From positions 2,542,001-2,606,000 of the forward strand of contig NZ_CP180191.1 of assembly GCF_047549485.1 (NCBI RefSeq): a stretch of DNA of 64,000 nt. Direction: 5' to 3'. The translations under genes and the position numbers were made by a program. The notes beneath the pieces were generated by a model. It was not told the origin of the DNA, searched no databases, and worked only from the letters and a program-made list of their open reading frames with translations. This DNA comes from Piscinibacterium candidicorallinum. Lineage in GTDB: Bacteria; Pseudomonadota; Gammaproteobacteria; Burkholderiales; Burkholderiaceae_C. This document shows positions 11,146-20,226 of the stretch, in pieces. Position 1 is the first letter of the stretch. Each line of letters opens with the position of its first letter.

Positions 11146-12098
11146 CACAGTCCTCCCAGTGTGGCGCGGGCGATCGCCAGCTGACGCTTGATCGCCTCGG
11201 GCGCGGGCAGACCACCCTCGAGGATGGTGTTGATCCACTCCGCCGTGGGCCCTGCTGCGCGCTCAGGCAACGCCAAGTCGAAGGACTTGCTGGATTCGTC
11301 CGGCACCCAGACGCGGTCGAAGGCGCCCGAGTCATAGCGGTCGATCACACTCGGCTTGCGCACGTTGGCCACCGCCTCGCCTTCCGTGGCGCGCGAGAGC
11401 AGTGCGCGCGTGCCGTTCAGCAGAAACAACTGCGAGAGGCTCTCTGCGTATTCGGGGTGCGTATAGCAGGCCAGCAGCAGCCCGTCCTTCGGGAAAGGCT
11501 GCAGCAGCTTCACCAGCGTATGCGAGGAATTGCGCACGCCGAGCACTCGGCGCATGGACAGCAGCCGGTCGAGACTGGGGCACAGCGCATCGATCGGCAT
11601 GAAGGCGGGCTGCCCGGCTGCCCAGATCTGCGCCAGACTCTGGTCGTCCAATGCCACTGGCCAGCCCAGTGCCTGCCAGACCTCAAAGGTCGTGACGCGC
11701 TCGGCGCCCCACATCGATGCGTCTTCCTGCAGGCCGTGAACCAGCACGTTCAGACCGGCCCGTGCGGCCAGCCCCGCCAGCAGGGGCACCAGATTGGGCA
11801 GGTTGCGTGCGCCGTTGTAGGTCGGAATCACCAGTACCGGGCGCTGAGTGGCCGGCATGGGCAGCAGGTGTGCGTCGACCGCTCGCAACATGCCGATGAG
11901 CTCGGTGGGCGATTCGCCCTTGATTCGCCACGCAATCAGGATCGCGCCGAGCTCCAGATCGCTCACCGCGCCATCCAGCACGGCGGCCCAGAGGTTCTGC
12001 GTGTCTTCCTGGCTCAGCGAGCGCGCGCCTTCCTTGCCTCGGCCGAGGTCCTTGATGAATGCGGCGGATGAAAACTGGCCCATTTGCATGGATTGCAT
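11145..12098 (-). CDS. ybiB: YbiB/TrpD2-family protein
   Basis: 317 aa. It belongs to the anthranilate-phosphoribosyltransferase-like fold family represented by E. coli YbiB (TrpD2). Visible features are the helical N-terminal domain (AVSDLELGAILIAWRIKGES), the segment RPVLVIPTYNGARNLPNL in place of the phosphate-binding loop of TrpD, and LLSMRRVLGVRNSSHTL. Family knowledge: TrpD2 proteins lack TrpD activity and bind nucleic acids. It sits between nasA and cobA in many betaproteobacterial nitrate operons, but its contribution is not known. It overlaps cobA by one base and follows nasA after 88 bp. Confidence 0.88.
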   Translation of the reverse strand: MQSMQMGQFSSAAFIKDLGRGKEGARSLSQEDTQNLWAAVLDGAVSDLELGAILIAWRIKGESPTELIGMLRAVDAHLLPMPATQRPVLVIPTYNGARNLPNLVPLLAGLAARAGLNVLVHGLQEDASMWGAERVTTFEVWQALGWPVALDDQSLAQIWAAGQPAFMPIDALCPSLDRLLSMRRVLGVRNSSHTLVKLLQPFPKDGLLLACYTHPEYAESLSQLFLLNGTRALLSRATEGEAVANVRKPSVIDRYDSGAFDRVWVPDESSKSFDLALPERAAGPTAEWINTILEGGLPAPEAIKRQLAIARATLGGL

Positions 12099-12186
12099 CT
12101 GAGCACGCGGCGTGCCAGCGCAGTGATGAATCAGAGGATTTGCATTTTCACGGGACGGATCAGGTGCCGTCAGTACCGCGATGCGA

Positions 12187-15033
12187 TCACTTGACCAGGC
12201 TGCCTGAAACAGATTCGCTGACCACGCCCATCGCCTTGGCGGGCTGGACCTGGGTCACCAGGCGCTTGAGCTCCGGCAGGCAGGAGCCGCATTGCGTGCC
12301 GCAGTGGTGACGGGCCTGCAGCGCTGCAAGGCGCTCCTGCGCCGTGCCCTTGACTTCGGCCAGGCACGCACGAATGGCGGGCTCGCTCACCCCCAGGCAG
12401 CTGCACACCGCAGCACCGCGCACCTGAACCGGCACCGGCGCTTGAGAGCCCCCAGCCAGGAGCGCGGCGCCGAGGCGGCTGACGTCCTGCCGCGTGTCGA
12501 TAAAGCTGCGCAGCCAGCCTTCCGCGTCCAGTGCATCCTGCGGACCGCTGAGCCACAGGGCGGAGATTGCACGCGCACCGCTGCCGGTTGCGTCTGTTCC
12601 GGCACTGCCCTGCGCCACCACGCGCAAGCGGCGCTCCACGCCGCGCTGTGCATCGGCGTAGCGGAGCAGCCGAGCGTCGGGTGCGAGGTTCAGCGCGATC
12701 CCGAGTGCATCCAGCACAGGCTGCGGCGGGCGCGTGGCGTTCGCCATGCGCAGGGTGATGCCGGCAGACTCGCCGAGCGTGGTCGGCACCAGCGCCCAAT
12801 AGTCGACTTCCAGAAGCAGCGAGCGCAGCTCAGCCAGTCGCGGCTGAAGGTCCGCCAGATTGCAAGTCACATGCGCCACAAGACGCCAGGATAGATCCAG
12901 CTTGCTCACGCGCACCGCGGCATGCTTGAGCTCCGGTTGTCGGGACACGGGATCGATCGCGTCGGACGTGACGCTGTTCACGCCGTGCGTCCCCGCCCCG
13001 CCCAGATACTCCTCGCCCCAGTGCATGGCCATGAAGGCCTGACCGGAACGCATGGCATCCGAAGCCGCCACCGGCAGCACCTGCCGGCCACGGCGCGATT
13101 CCACAGCCACGAGGTCACCCTCACGCAGGCCGCGGCGTCCCATGTCGGCACCATTCATCTCGATGCGCGGCTCCGGTGCATGGGCGAAGAGCTTGGGCAC
13201 CAGCCCGGTGCGGGACAGACCATGCCACTGGTCGCGCAGACGCCCCGTGGTCAGGGCAAGCGGAAACTGGGCGTCCACACGATCGGCCACCGGCTTGTAG
13301 CCCTGCGCGACAAAGCGGGCTCGGCCGCTGGGCGTGTGGAACCGGCCATCCGTGAACAGGCGCGCTGCACCGGTGGCCTCGCCTTCACGCAAGGGCCACT
13401 GCTGGGGCGCGGCGTCGAGCATCGCGTAGCTCATGCCAGTGATGTCACAGTCCGTGCCGCGTGTGAGCTCGCGCCATTCGTTCCACACCGCTTCACTGTC
13501 TGCCCAGGCAAAGCCGCGCTGCAGGCGGCCCCAACGCGCTGCCAGATTCTGAGCGACCTGAGCGGCAATCAGCCAGTCGTGCCGCGCTTCACCCATGGGC
13601 GGCAGCACTGCACGCTGGCGGCTGATGCGGCGCTCGCTGTTGGTGACGGTGCCGTCCTTTTCCGCCCACGGTGTGGCGGGCAGCACGATGTCGGCATACC
13701 TGAGCGTGGCTGGCGACGCGAAGGCGTCCTGCACGATCACACAGGGCACGGTGCTCAGCGCCTCATGCACCGCCTGCTGATTGGGCAGGCTGTGCGCCGG
13801 GTTCGTGCACACGATCCAGAGCAGCTTGATCTGCCCGGTGCGGGCCGCCTCGAACATCTCGACCGCCGTCTTGCCGCGCGTCGTGGGCACCTCGTCAATG
13901 CCCCAGAACGCAGCCACCTCGGCGCGGTGTGCGGGGTTGCTCAGATCCCGGTGCGCCGGCAGCAGGTTGGCCAGCCCACCCACCTCGCGCCCGCCCATGG
14001 CGTTGGGCTGGCCCGTGAGCGAGAACGGCCCGGCGCCCGGCTTGCCGATCTGCCCTGTGGCCAGATGCAGGTTGATGAGCGCCGCGTTCTTGTGGGTGCC
14101 GTCCGCGCTCTGATTCAGGCCCTGGCAGTACAGCGAGAGTGTGGGGCCCTGGGTGGCGAACAGGCGTGTGGCTTCCAGCAGTGCGGCTTGGTCAATGCCG
14201 CAGACGCGCGCCACCTCGGCCGGCGTGGCGTTGCGCACCTGGGCCTTGAGTTGATCGAAGCCCTCGGTGCGGGCGTCGATGAAGACACGATCAATCCAGC
14301 TTTCCCAGAGCATGATGTGCAGCATGCCCTGATAGAGCATCACATCGGTGCCCGGCAGGATGGGCAGATGCAGGTCGGCCTCGGCGGCGGTGTCGGTGCG
14401 CCGTGGGTCGACCACGATGATCTTCAAGTCTGGATTGGCCGCACGTGCCGCCTCGATCCGCCGGTACAGCACCGGGTGCGCGAAGGCCGTGTTGCTGCCG
14501 CTGATGAAGAGCACCCGGGCGTGATCGATATCCTCGTAGCTGCAGGGCACACTGTCCGTACCCAGCGTGGCCTTGTAGCCCGCCACGGCGCTGCTCATGC
14601 ACAGACGCGAGTTCGTGTCGATGTTCTGCGTGCCGATCAGCGCCTTGGTGAGCTTGTTGAAGGCGTAGTAGTCCTCGGTAAGCAGCTGACCACTCACATA
14701 GATGCCGACCGAGTCCGGGCCGTGCTCGGCGACGGTCTGTGCGATGCGCTCGGCTACGCTGTCGAGCGCGCTGTCCCAGCTCACGGTCTGCATCGGCGCC
14801 GAACGCTCAACGCGCATCCCGGGTGTCAGGAGGCGGCTGGTCTGCGCCACTTCAGGCAGGGTGGTCAGGTGCAGATTGGCGCCCTTGCTGCACAGGCGGC
14901 CGAAGTTGGCAGGGTGGTCTGGGTCGCCGCGTACACCGGTGATCTGCACACCGTCGTGCTGCGCAATGACGCCGCAACCCACGCCGCAATACGGGCAGGT
15001 GGTTCGGGTTTCGATGAGCGCGGCAGCCGTCAT
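12187..15033 (-). CDS. nasA: Assimilatory nitrate reductase catalytic subunit NasA
   Basis: 948 aa cytoplasmic molybdopterin enzyme reducing nitrate to nitrite. The N-terminal [4Fe-4S] ligands are CPYCGVGCGV plus a fourth Cys in GRLCSKG. The bis-MGD domain includes QNIDTNSRLCMSSAV with the likely Mo-ligand Cys and GTDVMLYQG. The molydopterin dinucleotide-binding domain lies at about 590-720 (LTTGRLRDQWHG). The C-terminus carries a BFD-like [2Fe-2S] domain, CSCLGVSEPAI with CGTQCGSCLPEL, as in NasA types that take electrons from a partner or NADH chain. There is no signal peptide. It is the seventh gene of the nrtABD-nirBD-nasA operon and is separated from nirD by the 96-bp tandem repeat. Confidence 0.96.
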   Translation of the reverse strand: MTAAALIETRTTCPYCGVGCGVIAQHDGVQITGVRGDPDHPANFGRLCSKGANLHLTTLPEVAQTSRLLTPGMRVERSAPMQTVSWDSALDSVAERIAQTVAEHGPDSVGIYVSGQLLTEDYYAFNKLTKALIGTQNIDTNSRLCMSSAVAGYKATLGTDSVPCSYEDIDHARVLFISGSNTAFAHPVLYRRIEAARAANPDLKIIVVDPRRTDTAAEADLHLPILPGTDVMLYQGMLHIMLWESWIDRVFIDARTEGFDQLKAQVRNATPAEVARVCGIDQAALLEATRLFATQGPTLSLYCQGLNQSADGTHKNAALINLHLATGQIGKPGAGPFSLTGQPNAMGGREVGGLANLLPAHRDLSNPAHRAEVAAFWGIDEVPTTRGKTAVEMFEAARTGQIKLLWIVCTNPAHSLPNQQAVHEALSTVPCVIVQDAFASPATLRYADIVLPATPWAEKDGTVTNSERRISRQRAVLPPMGEARHDWLIAAQVAQNLAARWGRLQRGFAWADSEAVWNEWRELTRGTDCDITGMSYAMLDAAPQQWPLREGEATGAARLFTDGRFHTPSGRARFVAQGYKPVADRVDAQFPLALTTGRLRDQWHGLSRTGLVPKLFAHAPEPRIEMNGADMGRRGLREGDLVAVESRRGRQVLPVAASDAMRSGQAFMAMHWGEEYLGGAGTHGVNSVTSDAIDPVSRQPELKHAAVRVSKLDLSWRLVAHVTCNLADLQPRLAELRSLLLEVDYWALVPTTLGESAGITLRMANATRPPQPVLDALGIALNLAPDARLLRYADAQRGVERRLRVVAQGSAGTDATGSGARAISALWLSGPQDALDAEGWLRSFIDTRQDVSRLGAALLAGGSQAPVPVQVRGAAVCSCLGVSEPAIRACLAEVKGTAQERLAALQARHHCGTQCGSCLPELKRLVTQVQPAKAMGVVSESVSGSLVK

Positions 15034-15044
15034 TCAGAGCGGCT

Positions 15045-15332
15045 TTCCGCTGAACCGAGGGTTTCGTCGGGCACCGCCCGACGCCCGGTGAAGAGCCTTG
15101 GCGTGCTCGCCAAGGCCCCGTTACCGGTCCGACATGGGGGTTCCGCTGAACCGGGGGTTTCGTCGGGCACCGCCCGACGCCCGGTGAAGAGCCTTGGCGT
15201 ACTCGCCAAGGCCCCGTTGCCGGTCCGACATGGGGGTTCCGCTGAACCGGGGGCTTCGTCGGGCACCGCCCGACGCCCGGTGAAGAGCCTTGGCGTACTC
15301 GCCAGGGCCCCACTGCCGGTCCGAAGTGGGCT
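15045..15332. repeat. Three tandem copies of a 96-bp unit, each with two hairpins
   Basis: Units begin at 15045, 15141 and 15237 (TTCCGCTGAACC) and differ at only a few positions. A fourth start at 15333 passes straight into the dispersed element. Each unit holds CGTCGGGC-ACC-GCCCGACG (8-bp stem, 3-nt loop) and GCCTTGGCG-(4 nt)-CGCCAAGGC (9-bp stem); the third unit has one wobble position. The array lies between nirD and nasA inside one operon, so six strong hairpins would form in the polycistronic mRNA. The period is a multiple of three, which keeps frames open, so the short frames across it are not evidence of coding. Confidence 0.93.
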
Positions 15333-15390
15333 CTCCGCTTGTCCTATGCGGCTCTTCAGCCACTTTGCTCTGGAAAGGCGCATGAAATGG
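15331..15390 (+). repeat. Dispersed hairpin element, copy A
   Basis: Begins CTCTCCGCTTGTCC and ends near GGCGCATGAAATGG. The arms ATGCGGCTCTTC and GAAAGGCGCAT can pair around a conserved centre (CAGCCACTTTGCTCTG). Related copies are at 29223, 37613, 54209 and (inverted) 54298. This copy directly abuts the 96-bp tandem array. Confidence 0.8.
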
Positions 15391-15425
15391 ACTTCTGGCT
15401 CTTCAGATGCGGGCTACAAGCGGTC

Positions 15426-15815
15426 TCAGACCGACAGACGCACCATCTTGGACCAGGCCGGCTGCGCCTCGTCCAGGCCGATGCTGTCGAGCTGCGCGGC
15501 GTCCAGGTAGACCTCGCCACCGAGTACACGGGTCTCGAAAGTGGGCGTGCAGCCCACATCGGGCGCGACGGCTTCGCCGCAGTCCAGTGCGATGTTCCAG
15601 CTGTGCAGCGGGCAGGTCACCTTGTGGCCATGCACGATCCCCTGCGACAGGGCGCCACCACGATGCGGGCAGCGGTCCAGCACAGCGAAGATGAAGTCCC
15701 CTTCAGCGCGAAACACCGCCACGTCTGCGCCCCTGGGGCGGCGCACCACGCGGCTGCCCAGCGGGGCGATGTCGTCCACGGCGCAGATGCGCACCCAGTT
15801 GCGATTGCTCTCCAT
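15426..15815 (-). CDS. nirD: Nitrite reductase (NADH) small subunit NirD, Rieske type
   Basis: 129 aa, partner of NirB in reduction of nitrite to ammonium. It has a Rieske fold with both metal-binding boxes present: CPHRGG and CPLHSW (Cys-X-His and Cys-X2-His). Some NirD proteins, such as that of E. coli, have lost these ligands, so this one probably carries a [2Fe-2S] centre. The ATG at 15815 comes 2 nt after the nirB stop, which implies translational coupling. An upstream in-frame extension overlaps nirB and is not needed. The gene is followed by copy A of the dispersed element and the 96-bp array. Confidence 0.93.
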   Translation of the reverse strand: MESNRNWVRICAVDDIAPLGSRVVRRPRGADVAVFRAEGDFIFAVLDRCPHRGGALSQGIVHGHKVTCPLHSWNIALDCGEAVAPDVGCTPTFETRVLGGEVYLDAAQLDSIGLDEAQPAWSKMVRLSV

Positions 15816-15817
15816 CT

Positions 15818-18289
15818 TCACGCCATCGCCTCCGCCGGTTTGATGGGGATGAACTGCCGCGTGTCTACGCTGGCGGCCTGAGGCTCGTGCCAGGGGTCGG
15901 GCTCGCCGTCGAGCGCGAACTGCAGGCGCGCCCACAGCGCCTTGCGGCCCGCTTCATCCTCCAGGATCTTCTTCTTCACATAGTCCAGCCCCACGCGGCT
16001 CACGTAGTGCACCGTGCGCTCGAGATACCAGCCCTCCTCCCGGTAGAGCTGCAGGAAGGCGCCGCTGTACTCCAGCACCTCTTCAGCCGTCTTGAGCTTG
16101 ACGAGAAACTGCGCCACCTCGGTCTTGATACCGCCATTGCCGGCCACGTAGATCTCCCAGCCGGAGTCCACGCCGATCACTCCCACATCCTTGATGCCGG
16201 CCTCGGCGCAATTGCGCGGGCAGCCGCTCACAGCGAGCTTGACCTTGTGCGGCGCATACATGCGCCAGAGTGCACGCTCGAGATCCTTGCCCATCTGGGT
16301 GCTGTCCTGCGTACCGAAGCGGCACCACTCGCTGCCCACGCAGGTCTTCACCGTGCGCAGGGCCTTGCCGTAGGCGTGGCCGCTGGGCATGGCGAGATCC
16401 TTCCACACTGCCGGAAGGTCTTCCTTCTTCACGCCAAGCAGGTCGATCCGCTGCCCGCCAGTGACCTTGACCGTGGGGATCTGATACTTGTCGACCACAT
16501 CGGCAATCCGGCGCAGCTCGCTCGCGTTGGTTTCGCCGGCCCACATGCGCGGCACCACGCTGTAGGTGCCGTCCTTCTGGATGTTGGCGTGGGCGCGCTC
16601 GTTGATGAAGCGGCTCTGCGGATCGTCCTTGGCCTCCTTGGGCCAGGTGGAGATCAGGTAGTAGTTGACGGCCGGGCGGCAGGTGGCGCAGCCATTGGCT
16701 GTGCGCCAGCCCAACGTTTCGAATACCTGCTCCTTGGTCAGTAGATGCTGCTCGCGGATCGCGTCGCGAACCTCTTGATGTGACGCATCGGTACAGCCGC
16801 ACACAGCCTTCTTCTTGGGAGTGGCGGAATAGTCGCCGCCGGCCGTGAACATCAGGATCTGCTCCACCAGACCGGTGCAGGAGCCGCAGGACGCGCTGGC
16901 CTTGGTGTGCTTGCGCACCTCATCAAGCGTGAACAGGCCCTTCTCGCGGATGGTCTTGACGATGCTGCCCTTGCACACGCCATTGCAGCCGCAGACTTCG
17001 GCGTCGTCGGCCATGGCGGCGGCCTTGCTCTGGCCCTGATGGCCCACGTCGCCGATGTTGTTGTTGATGGCTGCCTCACCGAACATCAGCTTGTCGCGAA
17101 TGTCGGCCACCGGCTTGCCCTCGCGCAGCAGCTTGAAGTACCAGCTGCCGTCCACGGTGTCGCCGTACATGCAGGCGCCCACGAGCTTGTCGTCCTTCAG
17201 GACGAGCTTCTTGTACACGCCGCCGATCGGGTCGGACAGCGTGATCTCCTCACAACCCTCGCCGCCCATGAAGTTGCCGGCGGAAAACAGATCAATCCCG
17301 GTCACCTTCAGCTTGGTGCTCGTGACGCTGCCCGTGTAGCGGCCGATCCCGAACTCGGCCAGATGATTGGCCACGACCTTGGCCTGCTCAAACAGCGGCG
17401 CCACCAGCCCGTAGGCCACACCCCGATGGCTCACGCACTCACCCACCGCGTAGATGCGGGGGTCGAAGGTCTGCATCGTGTCATTGACCACGATGCCGCG
17501 ATTCACCTGCAGGCCGCTGCGCTCGGCCAGTCCAGTGTTGGGGCGAATGCCCACGGCCATCACCACCAGCTCCGCCGGGATCTCCAGCCCGTCCTTGAAG
17601 CGGATCTTCGCCACCCGGCCGTCTTCACCAGCAATGAGCGAATCCGTGTGCTTCTCCAGCAGGAAGTGGATGCCGCGCTGCTCCAGGCTCTGCTTGAGCA
17701 GATCACCGGCCACCGAGTCGAGCTGGCGCTCCATCAGCCAGGGCATGATGTGCACCACGGTCACATCCATGCCGCGCAGCTTCAGGCCATTGGCGGCTTC
17801 CAGGCCCAGAAGGCCGCCGCCGATCACCACGGCGTGCTTGTACTTCCCGGCAGCATCGATCATGGCCTGCGTGTCGGCCATGTCGCGATAGCTGATCACA
17901 CCGGGCAGGTCCTTGCCCGACACCGGCAGGATGAAGGGATTGGAACCCGTGGCCAGAAGCAGGCGGTCATAGCTGACCTGGGTGCCGTCCTCCGCGATGA
18001 CAAGCCGGCGCGCACGGTCGATCTGCGTGATGGTCTTTCCAGTGACCAGGGTGATGCCGTTGTCCCGGTACCAGTCCCAGTCGTTGAGGACGATCTCCTC
18101 GAACTTCTGCTCCCCGGCCAGCACCGGCGACAGCAGGATGCGGTTGTAGTTCGGGTGCGGCTCGGCGCCGAAGACGGTGATGTCGTACATCTGCGGCACG
18201 AGCTTGATCAGCTCCTCCACCGCGCGGATGCCCGCCATGCCGTTGCCGACCACCACCAGGCGCGGCTTCTTGAATTGACCTTCAGCCAT
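15818..18289 (-). CDS. nirB: Nitrite reductase (NADH) large subunit NirB
   Basis: 823 aa cytoplasmic siroheme enzyme that reduces nitrite to ammonium with NADH. Domains in order: FAD/NADH oxidoreductase (RLVVVGNGMAGIRAVEEL; VVIGGGLLGLEAANGL; about 1-400), BFD-like [2Fe-2S] region (CGCNGVCKGSI with CGSCTGLVEQIL) and a second Cys set (CGCTDASH, GCATCRPAVNYYL), ferredoxin-like half domain, then the siroheme-[4Fe-4S] domain with CVGSEWCRFG and VSGCPRNCAEA. The ATG at 18289 has ACGGAG just upstream; a GTG five codons earlier is the alternative. nirD follows immediately. It is preceded by a 146-bp gap with a strong GC hairpin. Confidence 0.97.
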   Translation of the reverse strand: MAEGQFKKPRLVVVGNGMAGIRAVEELIKLVPQMYDITVFGAEPHPNYNRILLSPVLAGEQKFEEIVLNDWDWYRDNGITLVTGKTITQIDRARRLVIAEDGTQVSYDRLLLATGSNPFILPVSGKDLPGVISYRDMADTQAMIDAAGKYKHAVVIGGGLLGLEAANGLKLRGMDVTVVHIMPWLMERQLDSVAGDLLKQSLEQRGIHFLLEKHTDSLIAGEDGRVAKIRFKDGLEIPAELVVMAVGIRPNTGLAERSGLQVNRGIVVNDTMQTFDPRIYAVGECVSHRGVAYGLVAPLFEQAKVVANHLAEFGIGRYTGSVTSTKLKVTGIDLFSAGNFMGGEGCEEITLSDPIGGVYKKLVLKDDKLVGACMYGDTVDGSWYFKLLREGKPVADIRDKLMFGEAAINNNIGDVGHQGQSKAAAMADDAEVCGCNGVCKGSIVKTIREKGLFTLDEVRKHTKASASCGSCTGLVEQILMFTAGGDYSATPKKKAVCGCTDASHQEVRDAIREQHLLTKEQVFETLGWRTANGCATCRPAVNYYLISTWPKEAKDDPQSRFINERAHANIQKDGTYSVVPRMWAGETNASELRRIADVVDKYQIPTVKVTGGQRIDLLGVKKEDLPAVWKDLAMPSGHAYGKALRTVKTCVGSEWCRFGTQDSTQMGKDLERALWRMYAPHKVKLAVSGCPRNCAEAGIKDVGVIGVDSGWEIYVAGNGGIKTEVAQFLVKLKTAEEVLEYSGAFLQLYREEGWYLERTVHYVSRVGLDYVKKKILEDEAGRKALWARLQFALDGEPDPWHEPQAASVDTRQFIPIKPAEAMA

Positions 18290-18369
18290 CTCCGTACACC
18301 TCACGAACCATGCATGAACTGCAGAATCTGCGGCTCATTGCGCCTCTTTGACGGACGCTGTTTTGGGTC

Positions 18370-18389
18370 TCCCCCCGCGGGCGGGGGGA
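18370..18389. repeat. GC-rich palindrome between nrtD and nirB
   Basis: TCCCCCCGC and GCGGGGGGA form a perfect 9-bp stem with a 2-nt centre. Such C/G-run palindromes are common intergenic REP-like elements in Burkholderiales. Here it lies inside the nitrate operon and may stop RNA decay or partly terminate transcription. Confidence 0.6.
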
Positions 18390-18421
18390 CGGAAGGGGGG
18401 TGCCCCACACTGGTTTATCCA

Positions 18422-18453
18422 GTTGCTGAGGCGGCCTAAGCCGCCTCAGCAAC
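18422..18453 (-). terminator. Perfect 14-bp hairpin spanning the nrtD stop codon
   Basis: GTTGCTGAGGCGGC and its exact complement flank a 4-nt loop that includes the nrtD TAG. No clear U-run follows, so it may be an mRNA-processing or attenuating structure rather than a full terminator. The same arrangement, a stop codon within a hairpin, occurs at the end of nrtA. Confidence 0.6.
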
Positions 18454-19242
18454 CGGATGCGACTGCTTGCGATACAGGAACTCGAGCACCGCCTGCCTGC
18501 AAGCGATGTAGTTCGCATCGTTGGCAAGTGCCAGGCGCTCACGCGGACGGGCAATGTCCACGTTCACGATCTCGCCAATGGTCGCAGCCGGGCCATTGGT
18601 CATCATCACGATGCGATCCGCCAGCAGCACGGCTTCGTCCACATCGTGAGTGACCATGACCACGGTGCTCTGGGTCTTTGCGACGATCTTGAGCAGCTCG
18701 TCCTGCAAGTGCGCGCGCGTGAGCGCATCCAGCGCACCGAAGGGCTCGTCCATCAGCAGCACCTTGGGCTCCATGGCGAGCGCGCGCGCAATGCCCACGC
18801 GCTGCTTCATACCGCCGGAGATCTCATGGGGGCGCTTGGTGGCCGCGTGGCTCAAGCCCACCAGCGCCAGCGCGGCGTGCGTACGGTCCTTGAGCTGCTG
18901 CTTGCTCTCGGTCGCCGCGAAGACACGCTCGACGGCCAGGTAGACGTTGTCAAAGCAGGTCAGCCAGGGCAGCAGGGAGTGGTTCTGAAACACCACGCCG
19001 CGCTCGGGGCCCGGCCCCTTGATCTCGCGGTCTGCACAAAGCAGCGTGCCGCTGCTGGGGTTGAGCAGCCCCGCGATGAGATTGAGCAGGGTGCTCTTGC
19101 CGCAGCCCGAGTGGCCAATCAGCGTGACGAACTCGCCCTTGGCAATGCTCAGGTTGATGTCGCGCAGGGCGTGGAAGCTGCCACGCTTGGTGTCGAAGAC
19201 CATCTCGACACCCTGCACTTCGATGTACTTGGAGAGATTCAT
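18436..19242 (-). CDS. nrtD: Nitrate ABC transporter ATP-binding protein
   Basis: 268 aa cytoplasmic ATPase that powers nitrate uptake with NrtA and NrtB. Walker A is GHSGCGKST (about residue 43), the signature SGGMKQR, Walker B VLLMDEPFGALDA, and the switch His is in VMVTHDVDEA. It lacks the C-terminal NrtA-like regulatory domain of cyanobacterial NrtC, so it is the NrtD/NasD type. The reading frame starts 18 bp after nrtB ends. The C-terminal codons are part of a perfect hairpin. Confidence 0.95.
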   Translation of the reverse strand: MNLSKYIEVQGVEMVFDTKRGSFHALRDINLSIAKGEFVTLIGHSGCGKSTLLNLIAGLLNPSSGTLLCADREIKGPGPERGVVFQNHSLLPWLTCFDNVYLAVERVFAATESKQQLKDRTHAALALVGLSHAATKRPHEISGGMKQRVGIARALAMEPKVLLMDEPFGALDALTRAHLQDELLKIVAKTQSTVVMVTHDVDEAVLLADRIVMMTNGPAATIGEIVNVDIARPRERLALANDANYIACRQAVLEFLYRKQSHPVAEAA

Positions 19243-19260
19243 GGCGCGGGCTCCGGCAGC

Positions 19261-20199
19261 TCAGTGGTGGTCTTCGTAGGTGAATGCCTTGGCGATTCGG
19301 ATCAGCAGCAGCTCAAGCAGCAGGCCGACCACGCCGATCACGATGATGGCAATCAGGATGTGGTGCACATTGAGGTTGTTCCACTCGTCCCACACCCAGA
19401 AGCCGATGCCGACTCCGCCGGTCAGCATTTCGGCGGCAACGATCACCAGCCACGCCGTGCCGATCGCGAGGCGAACGCCCGTCAGCATGTAGGGGAGCAC
19501 TGCGGGGAACAGAATGCGCGTGACGATCTTCCATTCCGAGAGATTCAGCACGCGCGCCACGTTCATGTAGTCCTGCGGCACGCGCTGCACGCCCACGGCC
19601 GTATTGATGATCATGGGCCAGATGCTGCAGATGAAGATCGTCCAGATGGCAGCCGGGTTGGCCCCCTTGAAGATCAACAGGCCGATCGGCAGCCAGGCCA
19701 GCGGCGACACCGGGCGCAGCAGGCTGATGAGCGGCGAGACCATGCCGTTCAGGAAGGCGAAGCGGCCGATCATGAAGCCCAGCGGAATGCCCACCAGCGC
19801 AGCCAGACCGAAGCCGAGCCCCACCCGCTGCAGCGAAGACAGCACGTTCCAGCCGATACCCTGGTCGTTCACTCCATTGCGATAGAACGGGTCCGAAAAG
19901 ATCTTCACTGCCTCCACCGCCGTGGGCCAGGGCCCCGGAAAGCTGCCCTTGCTGGTCAGCGCGATGATCTCCCAGAGCAGGATGAAGGCTGCAATGCCCA
20001 GAAGCGGTGGAATGACCTTCAGCAGAATCGCGCGGCGCTGCGCAGCGCGAGCCCGCGGATCCATGGCCGCGCGCAGCTGCGCCTTGGTCTTCTTCTCCGG
20101 CACCACGGCAACCGGCTCATTGGCGGCAACCGGAGAAGACGCGGCACTGGCTGCGTTCTGCATCATCGGCGTTTCAAGTTTGTCGAGAACAGCACTCAT
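19261..20199 (-). CDS. nrtB: Nitrate ABC transporter permease
   Basis: 312 aa inner-membrane permease. A soluble N-terminal tail of about 60 residues precedes the first helix (LLGIAAFILLWEIIAL); about six membrane helices follow, with the EAA-type coupling loop around NVARVLNLSEWKIVTRILFPAVLPYML. The start is taken as the ATG at 20199, which has GAGGGTG upstream; a GTG three codons earlier is also possible. The gap to nrtA (117 bp) holds two hairpins. It works with NrtA and NrtD to import nitrate (possibly nitrite). Confidence 0.95.
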   Translation of the reverse strand: MSAVLDKLETPMMQNAASAASSPVAANEPVAVVPEKKTKAQLRAAMDPRARAAQRRAILLKVIPPLLGIAAFILLWEIIALTSKGSFPGPWPTAVEAVKIFSDPFYRNGVNDQGIGWNVLSSLQRVGLGFGLAALVGIPLGFMIGRFAFLNGMVSPLISLLRPVSPLAWLPIGLLIFKGANPAAIWTIFICSIWPMIINTAVGVQRVPQDYMNVARVLNLSEWKIVTRILFPAVLPYMLTGVRLAIGTAWLVIVAAEMLTGGVGIGFWVWDEWNNLNVHHILIAIIVIGVVGLLLELLLIRIAKAFTYEDHH

Positions 20200-20226
20200 T
20201 CGAGTCACCCTCAGACTTGGGGTTGC

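Noticed and set aside
15045..15332. CRISPR array
   Set aside because: Whole 96-bp units repeat without unique spacers, and no cas genes are present.
12922..15510. 862-codon plus-strand frame over nasA and the 96-bp array
   Set aside because: Composition artefact of high GC antisense to nasA, extended by the multiple-of-three repeat.
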